DNA of 64,000 bases from Desulfobaculum xiamenense (GCF_011927665.1 NZ_JAATJA010000002.1:496001-560000), one strand, 5' to 3'; numbered from the stretch's first letter, positions 43,559-54,040 are shown. Numbers and translations are program-made. Notes: generated from the letters alone by a model not told the origin.

Positions 43559-44419
43559 GTGCAGATAGAGGTGCTTTTCAGCCAGTGGGACCAGTATGAG
43601 CTTCTGGATTCCGGCGAGGGTCGCAAGCTCGAACGCTTTGGCGAGGTGATTCTCGTTCGCGGGGAGCCGCGCGCGTGGTGGAAGCCGAGCCTGCCCGAGC
43701 GCGAATGGAACCGCGCCGTGGCCATCCATGACGAGCGTAACTGGACCTTCAAGCCCGGTGCTCCGCGTGAGTGGCTGCTGCCTTGCAACGGCAACACGCT
43801 GCTGGCTCGCTTCACCGAGACCTCCAAGCATGTCGGCGTGTTTCCCGAGCAGTGGCCCCACTGGATGCGCCTTGCCAAGCACGGCGAACCCGTGCGCGAC
43901 CGCAAGCCCCGCCTGCTGAACCTCTTCGGCTACACCGGCGCGGCCACGCTGGCCGCCGTGCGTGCGGGATTCGAGACCACCCACGTGGACGCCTCCAAGC
44001 CCGCCATCGCGTGGGGCCGCCGCAATCAGGAGCTTTCCGGCCTGAAGGACGAGAACATCCGCTTCCTGCTCGACGACGCTATCAAGTTCGTCAAGCGCGA
44101 GGTGCGCCGTGGCAACCGCTACGAGGCGGTGCTCCTCGATCCCCCGGCTTTCGGGCGCGGTCCGAACAAGGAATTGTGGAAGGTGGACGCGCAGGTGGCC
44201 GATCTGCTCGCCGACTGCGGACAGCTCTTGTCCGATGATGCGCGGCTCGTCATCCTGACCATGTACAATACCAACGCCTCGGCGCTCATGCTGCGCAATC
44301 TGCTGATCGACGCCATGCCCCATGCGGGCGGGAGCATCGAGATCGGCGAGCTGGCGTTGGCTCATTCCAGCGGCGACAAGGTCCTTCCGCGCTCCCTGTG
44401 GGGCGTGTGGCAGGCCTAG
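43559..44419 (+). CDS. Class I SAM-dependent methyltransferase (RlmK/RlmI-like C-terminal type)
   Basis: 286 residues. LLNLFGYTGAATLAAVRAGFETTHVDASKPAIAWGRRNQELSGL is the SAM-binding motif of the RlmI/RlmK/YwbD group, and AVLLDPPAFGRGPNKELWKVD is the D-P-P-x-F catalytic motif. It lacks the PUA domain of RlmI. The predicted target is a nucleic acid, probably rRNA (inference from the motif). The start is GTG 43559 with CAGGAGGA upstream; the ATG just before is out of frame. It is followed by a strong terminator. Confidence 0.85.
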   Translation: MQIEVLFSQWDQYELLDSGEGRKLERFGEVILVRGEPRAWWKPSLPEREWNRAVAIHDERNWTFKPGAPREWLLPCNGNTLLARFTETSKHVGVFPEQWPHWMRLAKHGEPVRDRKPRLLNLFGYTGAATLAAVRAGFETTHVDASKPAIAWGRRNQELSGLKDENIRFLLDDAIKFVKREVRRGNRYEAVLLDPPAFGRGPNKELWKVDAQVADLLADCGQLLSDDARLVILTMYNTNASALMLRNLLIDAMPHAGGSIEIGELALAHSSGDKVLPRSLWGVWQA

Positions 44420-44448
44420 CGTTTCGCATTCGCATTTTTCGAATGATC

Positions 44449-44482
44449 GAAGGCCCACCGGCGCGTGTCGGTGGGCCTTCTT
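44449..44482 (+). terminator. Rho-independent terminator
   Basis: A 12-bp stem (GAAGGCCCACCG / CGGTGGGCCTTC) with an 8-base loop, then TTGC; it lies between the methyltransferase and the convergent msrB end. Confidence 0.7.
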
Positions 44483-44497
44483 GCGTGTGTGGGGCGG

Positions 44498-45091
44498 TTA
44501 GCGATTGAAGATGTGCAGGTAGCGGGCGTAGCCTTCGCGCTCCATGTCCTCGCGCGGGATGAAGCGCAGGGCGGCGGAGTTCATGCAGTAGCGCAGGCCG
44601 GTGGTGGGCGGTCCGTCGTCGAAGACGTGGCCGAGGTGGTTGTCGCCGTGGCGGCTTCGGACTTCGGTGCGCACGGAGAACAGCTTGCGGTCCTCACGCG
44701 TGACGATGTTCGCAGGCTCCAGCGGGCGGTCGAAGCTCGGCCAGCCCGTGCCGGAGTCGTACTTGTTCGTGGAGCTGAACAGCGGTTCGCCGGAAAGGAC
44801 GTCCACGTAGATGCCGTCGCGCTTTTCGTTCCAGTAGGTGTTGTGGAAGGGGCGTTCCGTTCCTTCCTCCTGTGTCACTTCGAATTCGAGGGGGGAGAGG
44901 AGCGAGCGAAGGGCCTTGGCGTCGGGCTTCTCGTAGCTGGTCCATGGGCCGTCGCTGGCCGTGGTGTTCGTGGTCATGGCCGTCACCGCCTTGTCGGTTG
45001 TCTGGTCCGGCGCGGTGCCCGCGTCCCGCGTCCACGCGCTGGTGAGCGGCAGGGCGAGCAGAAGCGCCATGGCATAGGCAAGAGGCTTCAT
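44498..45091 (-). CDS. msrB: Peptide-methionine (R)-S-oxide reductase MsrB, exported
   Basis: 197 residues. The MsrB core is intact: [72 protein letters not shown], with the catalytic Cys in RYCMNSAAL. The zinc-site CxxC pairs of many MsrBs are absent. An N-terminal signal peptide ([18 protein letters not shown]) points to the periplasm. It reduces methionine-R-sulfoxide, probably in periplasmic proteins. No MsrA is seen in the window. ATG 45091 is chosen because the signal peptide starts there. Confidence 0.93.
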   Translation of the reverse strand: MKPLAYAMALLLALPLTSAWTRDAGTAPDQTTDKAVTAMTTNTTASDGPWTSYEKPDAKALRSLLSPLEFEVTQEEGTERPFHNTYWNEKRDGIYVDVLSGEPLFSSTNKYDSGTGWPSFDRPLEPANIVTREDRKLFSVRTEVRSRHGDNHLGHVFDDGPPTTGLRYCMNSAALRFIPREDMEREGYARYLHIFNR

Positions 45092-45191
45092 GGTCAACCT
45101 TCCGTGTTGCGGTTGGTGCTTCATAAAAAATGATGCCGCGCGCCGAAAAGTCAACGCCGGGCGCGAGGGGTGGGCGCGCGTGAGCATGCGA

Positions 45192-45226
45192 AAGGGGCCG
45201 TAGGACGGTGTGTCCTGCGGCCCCTT
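45192..45226. terminator. Hairpin between msrB and the SIMPL gene
   Basis: A 15-bp stem (AAGGGGCCGTAGGAC paired with GTCCTGCGGCCCCTT, one G-T wobble) around a 5-base loop, in the gap upstream of msrB and after the SIMPL stop on the - strand. There is no long T run. Confidence 0.65.
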
Positions 45227-45252
45227 GGCGTTTCGGATGGCGGCGGTGTTCG

Positions 45253-45966
45253 CTAGTCTTCGAGGAAGTAGTCCACGGTGGTGACCACGCGGACGTTCTT
45301 GATTTCCGGAGTGTTGGCGTCGCGGTTGGTGATGGTGAACAGGCCCTGCGTGGCGCGGCGGATGGAGCCGACCTTGCTTTGCGAGTCCTTGGCGAACTGG
45401 CTGGCGGCGTCGCGGGCGTTCTGAGTGGCGTCGGCGATCATCTTGGGCTTTATGGCGTTGAGTCCGGTGAAGCTGAATTCCGGCTGGCTGCCGTAGTCCT
45501 GCGCCAGCGCGACGCCAGCGGTGACGAGCTGGCCGGATTCGGCCATGGCCTTCTTGACCTCGGCCACCTTGGGGGTGTGCACGGTGAGCGTGGCGCGGGC
45601 CGAATAGCGGGCCAGCGGCGGCCTGTCGGACACGTAGCCCTGTGCCTGATAGTCGGTGATCTGCGGGACGCTGCGGCCGATTTCCTCGGCGGTGAAGCCG
45701 CGCTTGGCGAGGAAGGCGGTGACGGTGGCGTCGGCGGCGTCCAGCTCTTCCTGCAACTTGGGCAGGGAATTGGCGCTAGCGGTGAACACGATGGGCCAGA
45801 TGGCGAGGTCCGCCTGCACTTCGCATTCGGCGAGGCCCTTGACCGTGACGTAGCGCTCGGCGGCCTTGAGGCGCACCAGTCCGTCCGAGAGGAAATATCC
45901 GGCCATGGCGAGGCCGATGGCGATGGTCGCGCCGAGGATGAGCGCGGCGCTGCGGGAGTGGTTCAT
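45253..45966 (-). CDS. SIMPL (DUF541) domain protein
   Basis: 237 residues. One N-terminal membrane segment ([21 protein letters not shown]) precedes a SIMPL domain: [50 protein letters not shown], and a late [22 protein letters not shown] stretch. SIMPL proteins are envelope proteins of unknown function; the best known is linked to oxidative stress and IRAK signalling in animals. It is probably anchored in the inner membrane and faces the periplasm. It lies upstream of msrB on the same strand, with a hairpin between them. Confidence 0.88.
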   Translation of the reverse strand: MNHSRSAALILGATIAIGLAMAGYFLSDGLVRLKAAERYVTVKGLAECEVQADLAIWPIVFTASANSLPKLQEELDAADATVTAFLAKRGFTAEEIGRSVPQITDYQAQGYVSDRPPLARYSARATLTVHTPKVAEVKKAMAESGQLVTAGVALAQDYGSQPEFSFTGLNAIKPKMIADATQNARDAASQFAKDSQSKVGSIRRATQGLFTITNRDANTPEIKNVRVVTTVDYFLED

Positions 45967-46080
45967 GGTTGTCCTTCTCTTGAATGATGGTTGCCGAAAT
46001 TTTGGTCAGTCTAATCCCGTGTGGAGCCGAGGTAAAGATGGCCGGTGACGGCGCGTGCCGCAAGGCCTTGCGCGGGCGGC

Positions 46081-47193
46081 TCACACCCGCCACGGTCCGG
46101 CTGGCGGCTCGGGAAAGACGATGTAGCGGCGTCCGGCGAAGTTGAGGGCGAGGCCCATGAGGTCCGCCGTGATCTTGGAGCAGGTTGGCGACGCACCGGC
46201 GGCAACGAGCGTCTGCATGATCGTGAGGTCGAACAGGCCCACCGCTGCGACGACGCCCGCATAGACCGCCAACTCTCCTGCCGCGCCCCAGCGTACGCCG
46301 TGGCGGAAGAGCAGGGTGATGCACAAGAGGTAGTTGGCCGCTGCGGCGACGACGAAAGCCCCGACCACCGAGGCGGTCAGCCCGGCCCCGGCGCTGGAGA
46401 GTAGCCAGAAGACGACGAGGTTCGCCAGCGCGCAGGCTCCGCCGATGAACAGGTACACGAGGAACTGGATGGGCACCGGGGCCTTGTGGGCGCTGTAGCG
46501 CAGGATGCAGTACAACGCGCGAAGCCCGTCCTTCCAGTTGATCTTCTTGCCCTCAAGGGTGGTGCGGCCGTGGTAGGCGACGGCCATCTCGTACACGCGA
46601 AGGCGCATCTGTGCCACCTTGGCCGTGACCTCCGGCTCGAAACCGAAGCGTTCCTCGCGCAGGTCGATGGACTGGATGACTTCGCGCCGGAAGAGTTTGT
46701 AGCAGGTTTCCATGTCCGTGAGGTCGAGGTCTGTGAACAGGTTGGAGAGGAAGGTCAGCCCCTTGTTCATGAGGCTGTGCCAGAAGTGGAGCACCCGCCG
46801 CGCATGGGGCTTCAGGTAACGCGATCCGAAGACCACGTCTGCTTCGTCGTCCACCAGCGGCTTCACCAGCCGTCGCAGGTCCTGCGGGTCGTATTCGAGG
46901 TCCGCGTCCTGAATGGCCACGAAGTCCCCGGTGGCGTTGGCGAAGCCGGTGCGAAGCGCCGCGCCCTTGCCCATGTTGCGCTCGTGGGCGAGCACGCGGA
47001 TGGCCGGCTCCTTGGCGGCCAGTTCCCGCGCCACGGTGAGGCTGGCGTCCGTGGAGCGGTCGTCCACGATGAGAATTTCGAGGGAGAGCATGTCGTCGCG
47101 GATGGCCAGCAGGCGCTCCATGCAATGGGCGAGGGTCTTTTCCTCGTTGTAGCAGGGGACGACGACGGACAGGGTGAAGGCGTGGTCGAACAT
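46081..47193 (-). CDS. GT2-GtrA fusion: polyprenyl-phosphate glycosyltransferase with GtrA-like membrane domain
   Basis: 370 residues. The first 240 are a GT2 enzyme: LSVVVPCYNEEKTLAHCMERLL, EILIVDDRSTD, GKGAALRTGFANATGDFVAIQDADLEYDP (D-x-D) and the FGSRYLKPHARR region. The last 120 contain four membrane segments matching GtrA (VQFLVYLFIGGACALANLVVFWLL-like; SKITADLMGLALNFAGRRYIVF). The pair would make a lipid-linked sugar and help move it across the membrane. The next gene upstream on the same strand is a polytopic glycosyltransferase that could use it. Confidence 0.88.
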   Translation of the reverse strand: MFDHAFTLSVVVPCYNEEKTLAHCMERLLAIRDDMLSLEILIVDDRSTDASLTVARELAAKEPAIRVLAHERNMGKGAALRTGFANATGDFVAIQDADLEYDPQDLRRLVKPLVDDEADVVFGSRYLKPHARRVLHFWHSLMNKGLTFLSNLFTDLDLTDMETCYKLFRREVIQSIDLREERFGFEPEVTAKVAQMRLRVYEMAVAYHGRTTLEGKKINWKDGLRALYCILRYSAHKAPVPIQFLVYLFIGGACALANLVVFWLLSSAGAGLTASVVGAFVVAAAANYLLCITLLFRHGVRWGAAGELAVYAGVVAAVGLFDLTIMQTLVAAGASPTCSKITADLMGLALNFAGRRYIVFPEPPAGPWRV

Positions 47194-47205
47194 GTCGGCT
47201 CCGTG

Positions 47206-48615
47206 TCAGCGTGAGGGGGTTGGACTGTGGGCGGTATCGTCGGTGGGGTCGCCGTCTGGGCGCTTTCGCCGCGCGGCCACGCGTTCCGCAATGCGCGACA
47301 GACCCGCTCCGGCGACCATGGCCACCAGCGGAACGACGGGCGCGCGGAAGCGGTCCACGCTCATGGGCCCGGCGGACAGCGCAAGCAGGCATGCGGCCAG
47401 CGCGAGGGGCAAGACGATTTCTGCACGGGGCAGGCGTAAGCGCCCAGCCGTGGCCGTGTGCGGAGTGCGGCATTCTGTGGCAAATCCGTATAGCAGAAGC
47501 CCCCATAGCGCGGCGAGGTAGGCGCTACCTGCGGCGAGGCTCGCCACGAGGAGGCGCTCCTCGCGCAGGACGTGGGCGATGAAGTCCCCGAGGGGCATGC
47601 TGACGAACTTGTAGATGATGCCGCTGCCGCCGTGGCGCTGGCCCAGAAGCTCCGGGATGTGGCCCGTGGACGATTGCAGCAACAGCGGCAGCGCCCCGCG
47701 TAGGCCCACGCGCAGCGCGGCGGCGGGGTGCTCGGCGAGGATGCGCAGCCCCTCGCGGCGCATGAAGACGTGGCGCTCGCGCGGGGGGAGGGCTGCGGCG
47801 AGGGCCTGATGTTCGTGGCGAACCGTCTGCCAGTCCCGTCCGTCATGCACGGCCAAGACGGCGGAGGCGATGTATTCGTAGAGGGCGTAGTCCGCCGCGG
47901 TGGAGAAGCTCGGCATGTCGGCGAGGCGGGCGTTGCGCTCGGTCCATGCCCCGGTGGCGATAATGTGCGCGACGAGCATGAGCGCCACGAGGGCGGTGCG
48001 AAGCGGCAGGGCCCGGCGCAGCAGCGTCACAATGGCGCAGGCGGCGGCCACCCATGGCAGGTAGAGGGCGATAGGGCGGATGAAGGTCGCGACGGTGAGC
48101 ATGGAGAAGCCCGCGCACAGGGCGGCGGCGCGCACGCGTCCCGCTCGCAGGCCGAGGAGCATGCACCATGTGGCGCAGGCCACGGCGAGGGTGAAGGGAA
48201 TTTCGGTCATGATGCGGCACGCGTTGATGAGCAGTGTGGGATTGAAGAGCACGAGGAAGAGGGCTGCGGCGGGAGCGTGTGGGCGATCCGGGAATGCGAG
48301 GGCCGTCATGCGCGAGGCCACGATGCCCGTGAGGCCCAGTAGCAGGAACTGCATGGCCGGGACGAGCAGCAATCCCGCGTCCCCGCCCAGAGCGTACAGC
48401 GGCAGAAGCAGCAGCGGATAGCCCGGCGTGCGGAAGGTTTCCGGCCCGTCGTCGGTGGCGAAGCGCCCTTCGGCGAGCATGGTCGGCAGCGGAGCGACGT
48501 AGCTGTGCGTGTCCGGCGTGATGGGGAAGGATGGATTCACAGCGGAAATAACGTGCAGGAATGCGAACGTTGCGAAGATGAAGAGCGCGAGTGCGACGCG
48601 ATGCGGTGTCGTCAT
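47206..48615 (-). CDS. Polytopic membrane glycosyltransferase (GT-C, PMT/ArnT-like)
   Basis: 469 residues with about eleven hydrophobic segments. The first periplasmic loop contains NPSFPITPDTHSYVAPLPTML and ETFRTPGYPLLLLPL, the D-x-x-Y and T-P-G-Y-P motifs of GT-C lipid-linked-sugar transferases. The rest is hydrophobic with weak further motifs. It would transfer a sugar from polyprenyl phosphate to an acceptor on the periplasmic side. ATG 48615 is used, with AGGAG upstream. It lies 12 bases before the GT2-GtrA gene, so the two probably form a donor and transferase pair. Confidence 0.8.
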   Translation of the reverse strand: MTTPHRVALALFIFATFAFLHVISAVNPSFPITPDTHSYVAPLPTMLAEGRFATDDGPETFRTPGYPLLLLPLYALGGDAGLLLVPAMQFLLLGLTGIVASRMTALAFPDRPHAPAAALFLVLFNPTLLINACRIMTEIPFTLAVACATWCMLLGLRAGRVRAAALCAGFSMLTVATFIRPIALYLPWVAAACAIVTLLRRALPLRTALVALMLVAHIIATGAWTERNARLADMPSFSTAADYALYEYIASAVLAVHDGRDWQTVRHEHQALAAALPPRERHVFMRREGLRILAEHPAAALRVGLRGALPLLLQSSTGHIPELLGQRHGGSGIIYKFVSMPLGDFIAHVLREERLLVASLAAGSAYLAALWGLLLYGFATECRTPHTATAGRLRLPRAEIVLPLALAACLLALSAGPMSVDRFRAPVVPLVAMVAGAGLSRIAERVAARRKRPDGDPTDDTAHSPTPSR

Positions 48616-48885
48616 GTGGCTCCTGATGCTCGGTTGTGGGAGTGGGATGGGCCAGTGTAGACCACGGGCGGAATCAGTGCAATGGGGCGAGAGAAAATTG
48701 ACGTGTGCGAACGGGCGGTTGCATGCGGAAATGCTGGCGCGTCCGATGCGTCGTGCCAGCGCGAGCGGCGCGACGTGGCCGCTGGCGCGTGCATTGGCCC
48801 ATGGCGCGGCAACTAGGCCTTGCCTTTGTGCGCGGTTTGAGAAATCATCAGCGCAATTCGAATTCAGGCCACAAGGAGACAGGAC

Positions 48886-49266
48886 GTGCCCAGCGAGAAG
48901 AGTCTTGAACTGATCAGGAAGTACGTGGATAAATATCTCGGGAAGACCGGCACCTTCACCCATCCGGAACCGGAGGTGACCGAGGCCGTTGTGCAGGGCC
49001 TCGCCGCGCACGTGGACACCCTCGGCAAGCCGCTGTGTCCCTGCCGCTTCTATCCGGACAAGCAGGAGGAGATCACGCGGCGCACATGGATCTGCCCCTG
49101 CGACGACATGCAGCAGTACAAGTACTGTCACTGCATGCTGTTCGTCTCCGAAGGCGGCCTGCCCATCACCGAATACCTGCCCGAGGATCACGACGGCCGC
49201 CAGAGCTACGGCGATGTCGCCGATCCGTCCCCGGACAAGGCTCCGCGCTGCAAGCGGGGCAAGTGA
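48886..49266 (+). CDS. Ferredoxin:thioredoxin reductase catalytic subunit
   Basis: 126 residues. The signature spacing is exact: CPC, 16 residues, CPC, 8 residues, CHC (CPCRFYP..., ICPCDDMQQYKYCHCML). The cysteines hold the 4Fe-4S cluster and the redox-active disulfide that passes electrons from ferredoxin to thioredoxin. The variable subunit of the plant and cyanobacterial enzyme is not visible. Stand-alone FTR-beta-type proteins occur in anaerobes. The start is GTG 48886 with AAGGAGAC upstream. A strong terminator follows. Confidence 0.9.
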   Translation: MPSEKSLELIRKYVDKYLGKTGTFTHPEPEVTEAVVQGLAAHVDTLGKPLCPCRFYPDKQEEITRRTWICPCDDMQQYKYCHCMLFVSEGGLPITEYLPEDHDGRQSYGDVADPSPDKAPRCKRGK

Positions 49267-49282
49267 TTTCACCAGACGCAAC

Positions 49283-49316
49283 AAAGCCTCCCGGTCGCGA
49301 GACCGGGAGGCTTTTT
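49283..49316 (+). terminator. Rho-independent terminator
   Basis: A 14-bp stem (AAAGCCTCCCGGTC / GACCGGGAGGCTTT) with a 4-base loop, then TTTCG, after the FTR gene. Confidence 0.88.
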
Positions 49317-49356
49317 CGTGTTGGTGACGCTGTGAGGGGTCGCCGCTTGCGTCGGG

Positions 49357-50661
49357 CTATTCGGCCATGGCCAGCGCTTTGCCCTCGCGCACGCGGCGCA
49401 TGGTGCGCACCGCGCACATCCGTCCGCACATGGTGCATGAGTCCTCGACCTCGGGGGCTGATGCCTCGCGGTAGCTGCGCGGGCGTACCGGGTCGATGGC
49501 CAGCTTGAACATGCGGCACCAGTCGAGGTCGGCCCGTGCGCGGGACATGGCGTCGTCGCGCTCACGCGCGCCGGGCAGGCCCTTGGCAATGTCCGCCGCG
49601 TGGGCGGCGATCTGCGTGGCGATGATGCCTTCCTTCATGTCGTCGAGGTCGGGCAGGCGCAGGTGCTCCGCCGGGGTGACGTAGCACAGGAAGTCCGCGC
49701 CAGCCGCTGCGGCCACGGCTCCGCCGATGGCGGCGGTGATGTGGTCGTAACCGGGGGCGATGTCCGTGACCAGCGGGCCGAGCACGTAGAACGGCGCGCC
49801 GTGGCACAGGCGCTTTTCCATCATCACGTTGCCGGGAATCTCGCCAAGGGACATGTGTCCCGGCCCCTCGATCATGACCTGCACGTTGTGCGCCCACGCC
49901 CGCTTGGTCAGTTCGCCAAGGGTGATAAGTTCCTCCACCTGACAGGCGTCGGTGGCGTCATGCAGGCAGCCGGGGCGGCAGCCGTCGCCGAGGCTCAAGG
50001 TCACGTCGTGGCGCTCGCAGATGTCGAGCAGCCTGTCGAAGTGCTCGTAGAAGGGGTTTTCGCGTCCGTTCTGCTTCATCCACGCGTAGAGCAGCGACCC
50101 GCCGCGCGAGACGATGCTCGTGATGCGCTCCGTGCGGTCGAGGCGTTCGGCGGCGGCGCGGGTGAGCCCGGCGTGGATGGTCAGGAAGTCCACGCCGTCC
50201 TCCACGTGGCGTTCCACCACGCGGAAGAACTCGTCCACGCTGATGTCGGCCAGTTCCTTATCATAGAAGCCCACGGCGTCGTAGATGGGCACGGTGCCGA
50301 TCATCGCCGGGGACATCTGCACCAGCCGGGTGCGGAATTCCTGCGTCTTGCCGAAGCAGGAGAGGTCCATGATCGACTCCGCGCCAAGCTTCAGCGCGTG
50401 GCGGACCTTGTCCAGTTCCCGGTCCACGTCGTTGGCGTCCTTGGAGATTCCGAGGTTGACGTTGACCTTGGTGCGCAGGCCCTGTCCGACGCCCTCGGGG
50501 TCGATGGCGGCGTGATTGCGGTTGCAGGGGATGGCCACGGTGCCCGCAGCCACGCGGTCGGCGAGGTCCTCGACGCGTACGCGCTCCTTGCGGGCCACGG
50601 TTTCCATCTGCGGGGTCACGATGCCCTTGCGGGCGGCGTCCATCTGGGTGGTGTAGCTCAT
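49357..50661 (-). CDS. thiC: Phosphomethylpyrimidine synthase ThiC (short form)
   Basis: 434 residues, the short form. It converts aminoimidazole ribotide to the HMP phosphate precursor of thiamine using a radical-SAM 4Fe-4S cluster. Signatures: [65 protein letters not shown] and the C-terminal cluster motif [12 protein letters not shown]. It is the last gene of the thi operon. The start overlaps the thiE stop (ATGA). Confidence 0.95.
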   Translation of the reverse strand: MSYTTQMDAARKGIVTPQMETVARKERVRVEDLADRVAAGTVAIPCNRNHAAIDPEGVGQGLRTKVNVNLGISKDANDVDRELDKVRHALKLGAESIMDLSCFGKTQEFRTRLVQMSPAMIGTVPIYDAVGFYDKELADISVDEFFRVVERHVEDGVDFLTIHAGLTRAAAERLDRTERITSIVSRGGSLLYAWMKQNGRENPFYEHFDRLLDICERHDVTLSLGDGCRPGCLHDATDACQVEELITLGELTKRAWAHNVQVMIEGPGHMSLGEIPGNVMMEKRLCHGAPFYVLGPLVTDIAPGYDHITAAIGGAVAAAAGADFLCYVTPAEHLRLPDLDDMKEGIIATQIAAHAADIAKGLPGARERDDAMSRARADLDWCRMFKLAIDPVRPRSYREASAPEVEDSCTMCGRMCAVRTMRRVREGKALAMAE

Positions 50662-51320
50662 GAGTGCTCCTTCGCCTCCGCCATGGCGCGGCGGATGGCG
50701 TCTATTTTCGCGCCGATGTCCTCGGCCTGCGTGATTTCTGTGACCATGGCCACGCAACGCGCGCCACGGCGCACGATGTCGGCCACGTTGTGTTCCTTGA
50801 TGCCGCCTATGGCCACGAAGGGAATCTCCACGTTGGCGGCGACCCATTCCAGATACGTAAAGCCCACCGGCTCGCAGACGTCCTCCTTGGTGAAGGTGCG
50901 AAACACCGGGCCGACGCCGATGTAGTCCGCTCCGCAGGCCACGGCGGCGCGCGCCTGCTCCGGCGAGTGGGTGGACAGGCCGATGGCCATATCTTCGCCC
51001 ACGAGCCTGCGCACGGACTCCACGGGCAGGTCGTCCTGCCCCACATGCACGCCGTCCGCATTGACGAGCATGGCGATGTGCACGTCGTCGTTGACGATGA
51101 AGGCCGCCCCGGCCTGGCGGGTCATTTCCCGAATGGCGAGGCATTCCTTGTATTTCTCGCGGGCGGATTTGGTCTTTTCGCGGTACTGGACGAGGGTGAC
51201 CCCGGCGTCCAGCATGGCGCGGACCACTTCGATGCAGGACCGCCCGCGCGAGAAGCGCTGTGCCGTGAGGCAATAGAGGTCCGTGTCGAGGATGGTGCGC
51301 CGGGTGATGGGTCTGGTCAT
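50658..51320 (-). CDS. thiE: Thiamine-phosphate synthase ThiE
   Basis: 220 residues. It joins HMP diphosphate and the thiazole phosphate to give thiamine phosphate. Signatures: [26 protein letters not shown]-like ([14 protein letters not shown]), [42 protein letters not shown] and [13 protein letters not shown]. It overlaps thiC and thiF by ATGA. No thiD is seen in the window, so HMP kinase must be encoded elsewhere. Confidence 0.96.
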   Translation of the reverse strand: MTRPITRRTILDTDLYCLTAQRFSRGRSCIEVVRAMLDAGVTLVQYREKTKSAREKYKECLAIREMTRQAGAAFIVNDDVHIAMLVNADGVHVGQDDLPVESVRRLVGEDMAIGLSTHSPEQARAAVACGADYIGVGPVFRTFTKEDVCEPVGFTYLEWVAANVEIPFVAIGGIKEHNVADIVRRGARCVAMVTEITQAEDIGAKIDAIRRAMAEAKEHS

Positions 51321-51931
51321 GCGCGGTGCTCCTTCAGGAAGTGGGCGAGTACGATCTCGGCCTGCATGGCCGCTGCCATGCCCACGCCGGGGGAGAGCGG
51401 CGGCAGCTCGTCGCACGAGGACCGCATGTCGCCCACGATGAACATGGTGGCTGCGAAGCGCGTGACGTCCATGCGCCGCGCCGCATTGCAGCCCGCTATG
51501 CCGCTGGCCCCGACGTAGAGGCCGATCTTCGGGCCGATGGTCGTGGCGAGCATGGCCTTGGCACGTGCGTCGTCGAGGCATTCGACCACCGCATCGCAGC
51601 CCGCGAGGATGCGCGGCGCGCTCGATTCGTCGAGGCGTTCGCGATGGAGGTCGAGGTGGAGGTCCGGGCGGATGGCGCGCAGGTTGTCGGCCAGCGCGTC
51701 CACCTTGGGCATACCGGTCTGGCTGGCGAAGAAGAACTGCCGGTTGAGGTTGGAGGCGTCCACGCTGTCGAAGTCGCACAGCGTCAGGTGCGTGAAGCCG
51801 CTGCGCACGAGGTGCATGGCGCAGTTGGAGCCAAGGCCGCCCGCACCCGCGATGCCCACGCGGACGCGGCCCAGCGCGGCCAGCGCGTTTGCGCCGATGT
51901 GCCGGGCTAAGCCCTGCGTCACGGCGTTCAT
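51317..51931 (-). CDS. thiF: Sulfur carrier protein ThiS adenylyltransferase ThiF
   Basis: 204 residues, the shorter ThiF type. It adenylates the C terminus of ThiS. The nucleotide-binding loop is [18 protein letters not shown], followed by [20 protein letters not shown] (the N-x2-R-Q motif) and [16 protein letters not shown]. The zinc-binding Cys pairs of the long type are not seen. It overlaps thiE and thiH by ATGA in the same operon. Confidence 0.93.
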   Translation of the reverse strand: MNAVTQGLARHIGANALAALGRVRVGIAGAGGLGSNCAMHLVRSGFTHLTLCDFDSVDASNLNRQFFFASQTGMPKVDALADNLRAIRPDLHLDLHRERLDESSAPRILAGCDAVVECLDDARAKAMLATTIGPKIGLYVGASGIAGCNAARRMDVTRFAATMFIVGDMRSSCDELPPLSPGVGMAAAMQAEIVLAHFLKEHRA

Positions 51932-53064
51932 GGGCGGTTCCCCGCGACGTGCGCGTTCGGCTCCCAGTCTTTGTACACGGGCTGATACCCGCGCGAGCGC
52001 AGCATGGTCGAGAACTCCGCCAGGCCGCGATGGTCCGAGATTTCGAACTGCACGGTGTCGGCGTTGTCGTCCGATGCGTGGCCGCCCACGGCCGTGGAGA
52101 CCCCGGCGCTCATGCGCGTGACGCCAAGGGGCACGATGTTGTCGCGGAAGGCCGGAGCCTCTCGGGTGGAGATGGTGATGCCAGCGAAGGGCAGGAAGAT
52201 GCGCTGGGCCAGTAGAATCTGCACGAGGTTCGCGTCCGTGACGGCGGTGGCGGGCTGGAAGTGCCCGGCGTGCGGCCGCATGCGCGGAAGCGATATGGCC
52301 ACGTCCGTATTCGGGTAGTGCCGCTGGAGGTAATCGGCGTGCAGGCCGGTCAGGAAGGCTTCGCGCCGCCAGTCCGGGGACAGGCCCAGAAGCGCCCCCA
52401 CGTTCACTACGCGCATTCCGGCCCGGCATCCGCGTTCCGGTGCGCCGAGACGGAAGGCGTAGTCCCGCTTCGGCCCGGCGGGGTGCAGGCGCTCGTAGAG
52501 CACGGGATCGTAGGTCTCCTGGAACATGGTCAGCCCATCGATGCCCGCCGCCGCAAGCCGGGCGTATTCAGCCTCGGTCATGGCGAAGACTTCCATGGTC
52601 ACGGAGGGGAACATCCCGCGCAGGATTTTTGTGCAGCGCTCCAGATAGTCCACGCCCGCCAGAGCCGGGGCGTCGCCCGTCAGGATGAGGAGCTGGCGCT
52701 GGCCCGAGGCGGCGATGGTCTCGCCCTCGGCGCGGACCTCGTCCATGGTCAGCCGCTTGCGGGCCACGCCGGTGCCCGCGTTGAAGCCGCAGTATACACA
52801 GCGGTTAGTGCAGTGGTTCGAGAGGTAGAGCGGGGTGAATATCTGCATGGTCCGCCCGAAGTGGCGCACCGTCAGCTCGTGGGCGCGCTGCGCCATTTCT
52901 TCCAGCAGTCCTTGCGCCGCAGGAGAAAGCAGCGTGAGGAAATCGTCGGCCGACGGCATGCTGCGGGCCATGGCGCGGCGGACGTCGTCCGGCGTGACGC
53001 GTGCGAAGAACGACGCGAGGTCGCGGTCCATGGTTGTGGCGCACAGCTCCGGGAAGCCCGTCAT
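51928..53064 (-). CDS. thiH: 2-iminoacetate synthase ThiH
   Basis: 378 residues. It is a radical-SAM enzyme that splits tyrosine to give dehydroglycine for the thiazole ring. The cluster motif is [13 protein letters not shown] (C-x3-C-x2-C). [39 protein letters not shown] and [11 protein letters not shown] follow, and [20 protein letters not shown] is near the end. Anaerobes commonly use ThiH in place of the oxygen-dependent ThiO. It overlaps thiF and thiG by 4 bases. Confidence 0.96.
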   Translation of the reverse strand: MTGFPELCATTMDRDLASFFARVTPDDVRRAMARSMPSADDFLTLLSPAAQGLLEEMAQRAHELTVRHFGRTMQIFTPLYLSNHCTNRCVYCGFNAGTGVARKRLTMDEVRAEGETIAASGQRQLLILTGDAPALAGVDYLERCTKILRGMFPSVTMEVFAMTEAEYARLAAAGIDGLTMFQETYDPVLYERLHPAGPKRDYAFRLGAPERGCRAGMRVVNVGALLGLSPDWRREAFLTGLHADYLQRHYPNTDVAISLPRMRPHAGHFQPATAVTDANLVQILLAQRIFLPFAGITISTREAPAFRDNIVPLGVTRMSAGVSTAVGGHASDDNADTVQFEISDHRGLAEFSTMLRSRGYQPVYKDWEPNAHVAGNRP

Positions 53065-53837
53065 GGCCGGGCCTCCAGAAATCCTGTCAGCGGCGAGGAT
53101 GCGCTGGCCGTGGTCCGTGTGGCTCCGGCTCCGGCGAGGAAGGCCTCGCGGCCCGCGCGCACGGCATCGCCAAAGGCTCGTGCCATGCGCACCGGGTCCG
53201 CGCTGGAGGCGATGCCCGTGTTGACCAGACAGGCCGCCGCGCCCATCTCCATGGCCTCGCAGGCCTGCGACGGCCTGCCCAGACCGGCGTCCACGATGAC
53301 CGGCAGGCGCTGGTCGTCGATGAGGATGGCGATCATCTCCTTGGTGCGCAGACCCCGGTTGGTGCCGATGGGCGCACCGAGCGGCATCACCGCTGCCGCC
53401 CCCGCGTCGGCGAGGGTCCGCGCCACGTAGAGGTCCGGGTTCATGTAGGGCAGGACCACAAAGCCTTCCTTGGCGAGGATTTCCGTGACGCGTGCCGTCT
53501 CGTAGCCGTCGGGCAGCAGGTGGCGGCTGTCTGAGATGACCTCGATCTTGATCCAGTCTCCGCATCCGGCGGCGCGGGCGAGGCGAGCGATGCGCACGGC
53601 CTCCTCGGCGGTGCGCGCGCCGGAGGTGTTGGGCAGAAGCCGCATGCCCGAGGGGATGTGGTCCATGACGTTGCCTGTTGGCGCGCCGAGATCCACCCGG
53701 CGCAGGGCCACGGTGATGACCTGTGCGCCCGAGGCCTCGGCCACGGCGGGGATCAGCGCGTCGTCGCCGTATTTGCCCGTGCCGATGAACAGACGGCTGT
53801 CGAGTTGCACTCCGCCGATTTCCAAACGATCGTCCAT
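53061..53837 (-). CDS. thiG: Thiazole synthase ThiG
   Basis: 258 residues. It builds the thiazole phosphate ring from DXP, dehydroglycine and ThiS thiocarboxylate. Signatures: [63 protein letters not shown] (with the Schiff-base Lys), [14 protein letters not shown] and [35 protein letters not shown] 53837 is chosen since the conserved start follows it; it is 2 bases from the thiS stop. Confidence 0.96.
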   Translation of the reverse strand: MDDRLEIGGVQLDSRLFIGTGKYGDDALIPAVAEASGAQVITVALRRVDLGAPTGNVMDHIPSGMRLLPNTSGARTAEEAVRIARLARAAGCGDWIKIEVISDSRHLLPDGYETARVTEILAKEGFVVLPYMNPDLYVARTLADAGAAAVMPLGAPIGTNRGLRTKEMIAILIDDQRLPVIVDAGLGRPSQACEAMEMGAAACLVNTGIASSADPVRMARAFGDAVRAGREAFLAGAGATRTTASASSPLTGFLEARP

Positions 53838-53839
53838 GC

Positions 53840-54040
53840 TCAGCCTCCCCCCACGAAGCGCAGGACTTCCAGATGGTCGCCCTGCGTCAGTGTCGTTTGC
53901 GTGCATGTCTCGCGGGGCAGGATGTCCCCGTTGTGCTCCACGACCACGGTCAGGGGATCAAGTCCCAGTTGGTCGAGCAGCTCCTGCACGGTGGCGTTGT
54001 CCGGAATGGTCCGGGCCTCGCCGTTGAGTACGATGTCCAT
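53840..54040 (-). CDS. thiS: Sulfur carrier protein ThiS
   Basis: 66 residues with the ubiquitin-like fold: [22 protein letters not shown], then [13 protein letters not shown] and the required C-terminal di-glycine (FVGGG). ThiF adenylates this end and a sulfur donor turns it into a thiocarboxylate used by ThiG. GGAGGAACGCC precedes ATG 54040. It is the first gene after the second riboswitch terminator. Confidence 0.95.
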   Translation of the reverse strand: MDIVLNGEARTIPDNATVQELLDQLGLDPLTVVVEHNGDILPRETCTQTTLTQGDHLEVLRFVGGG

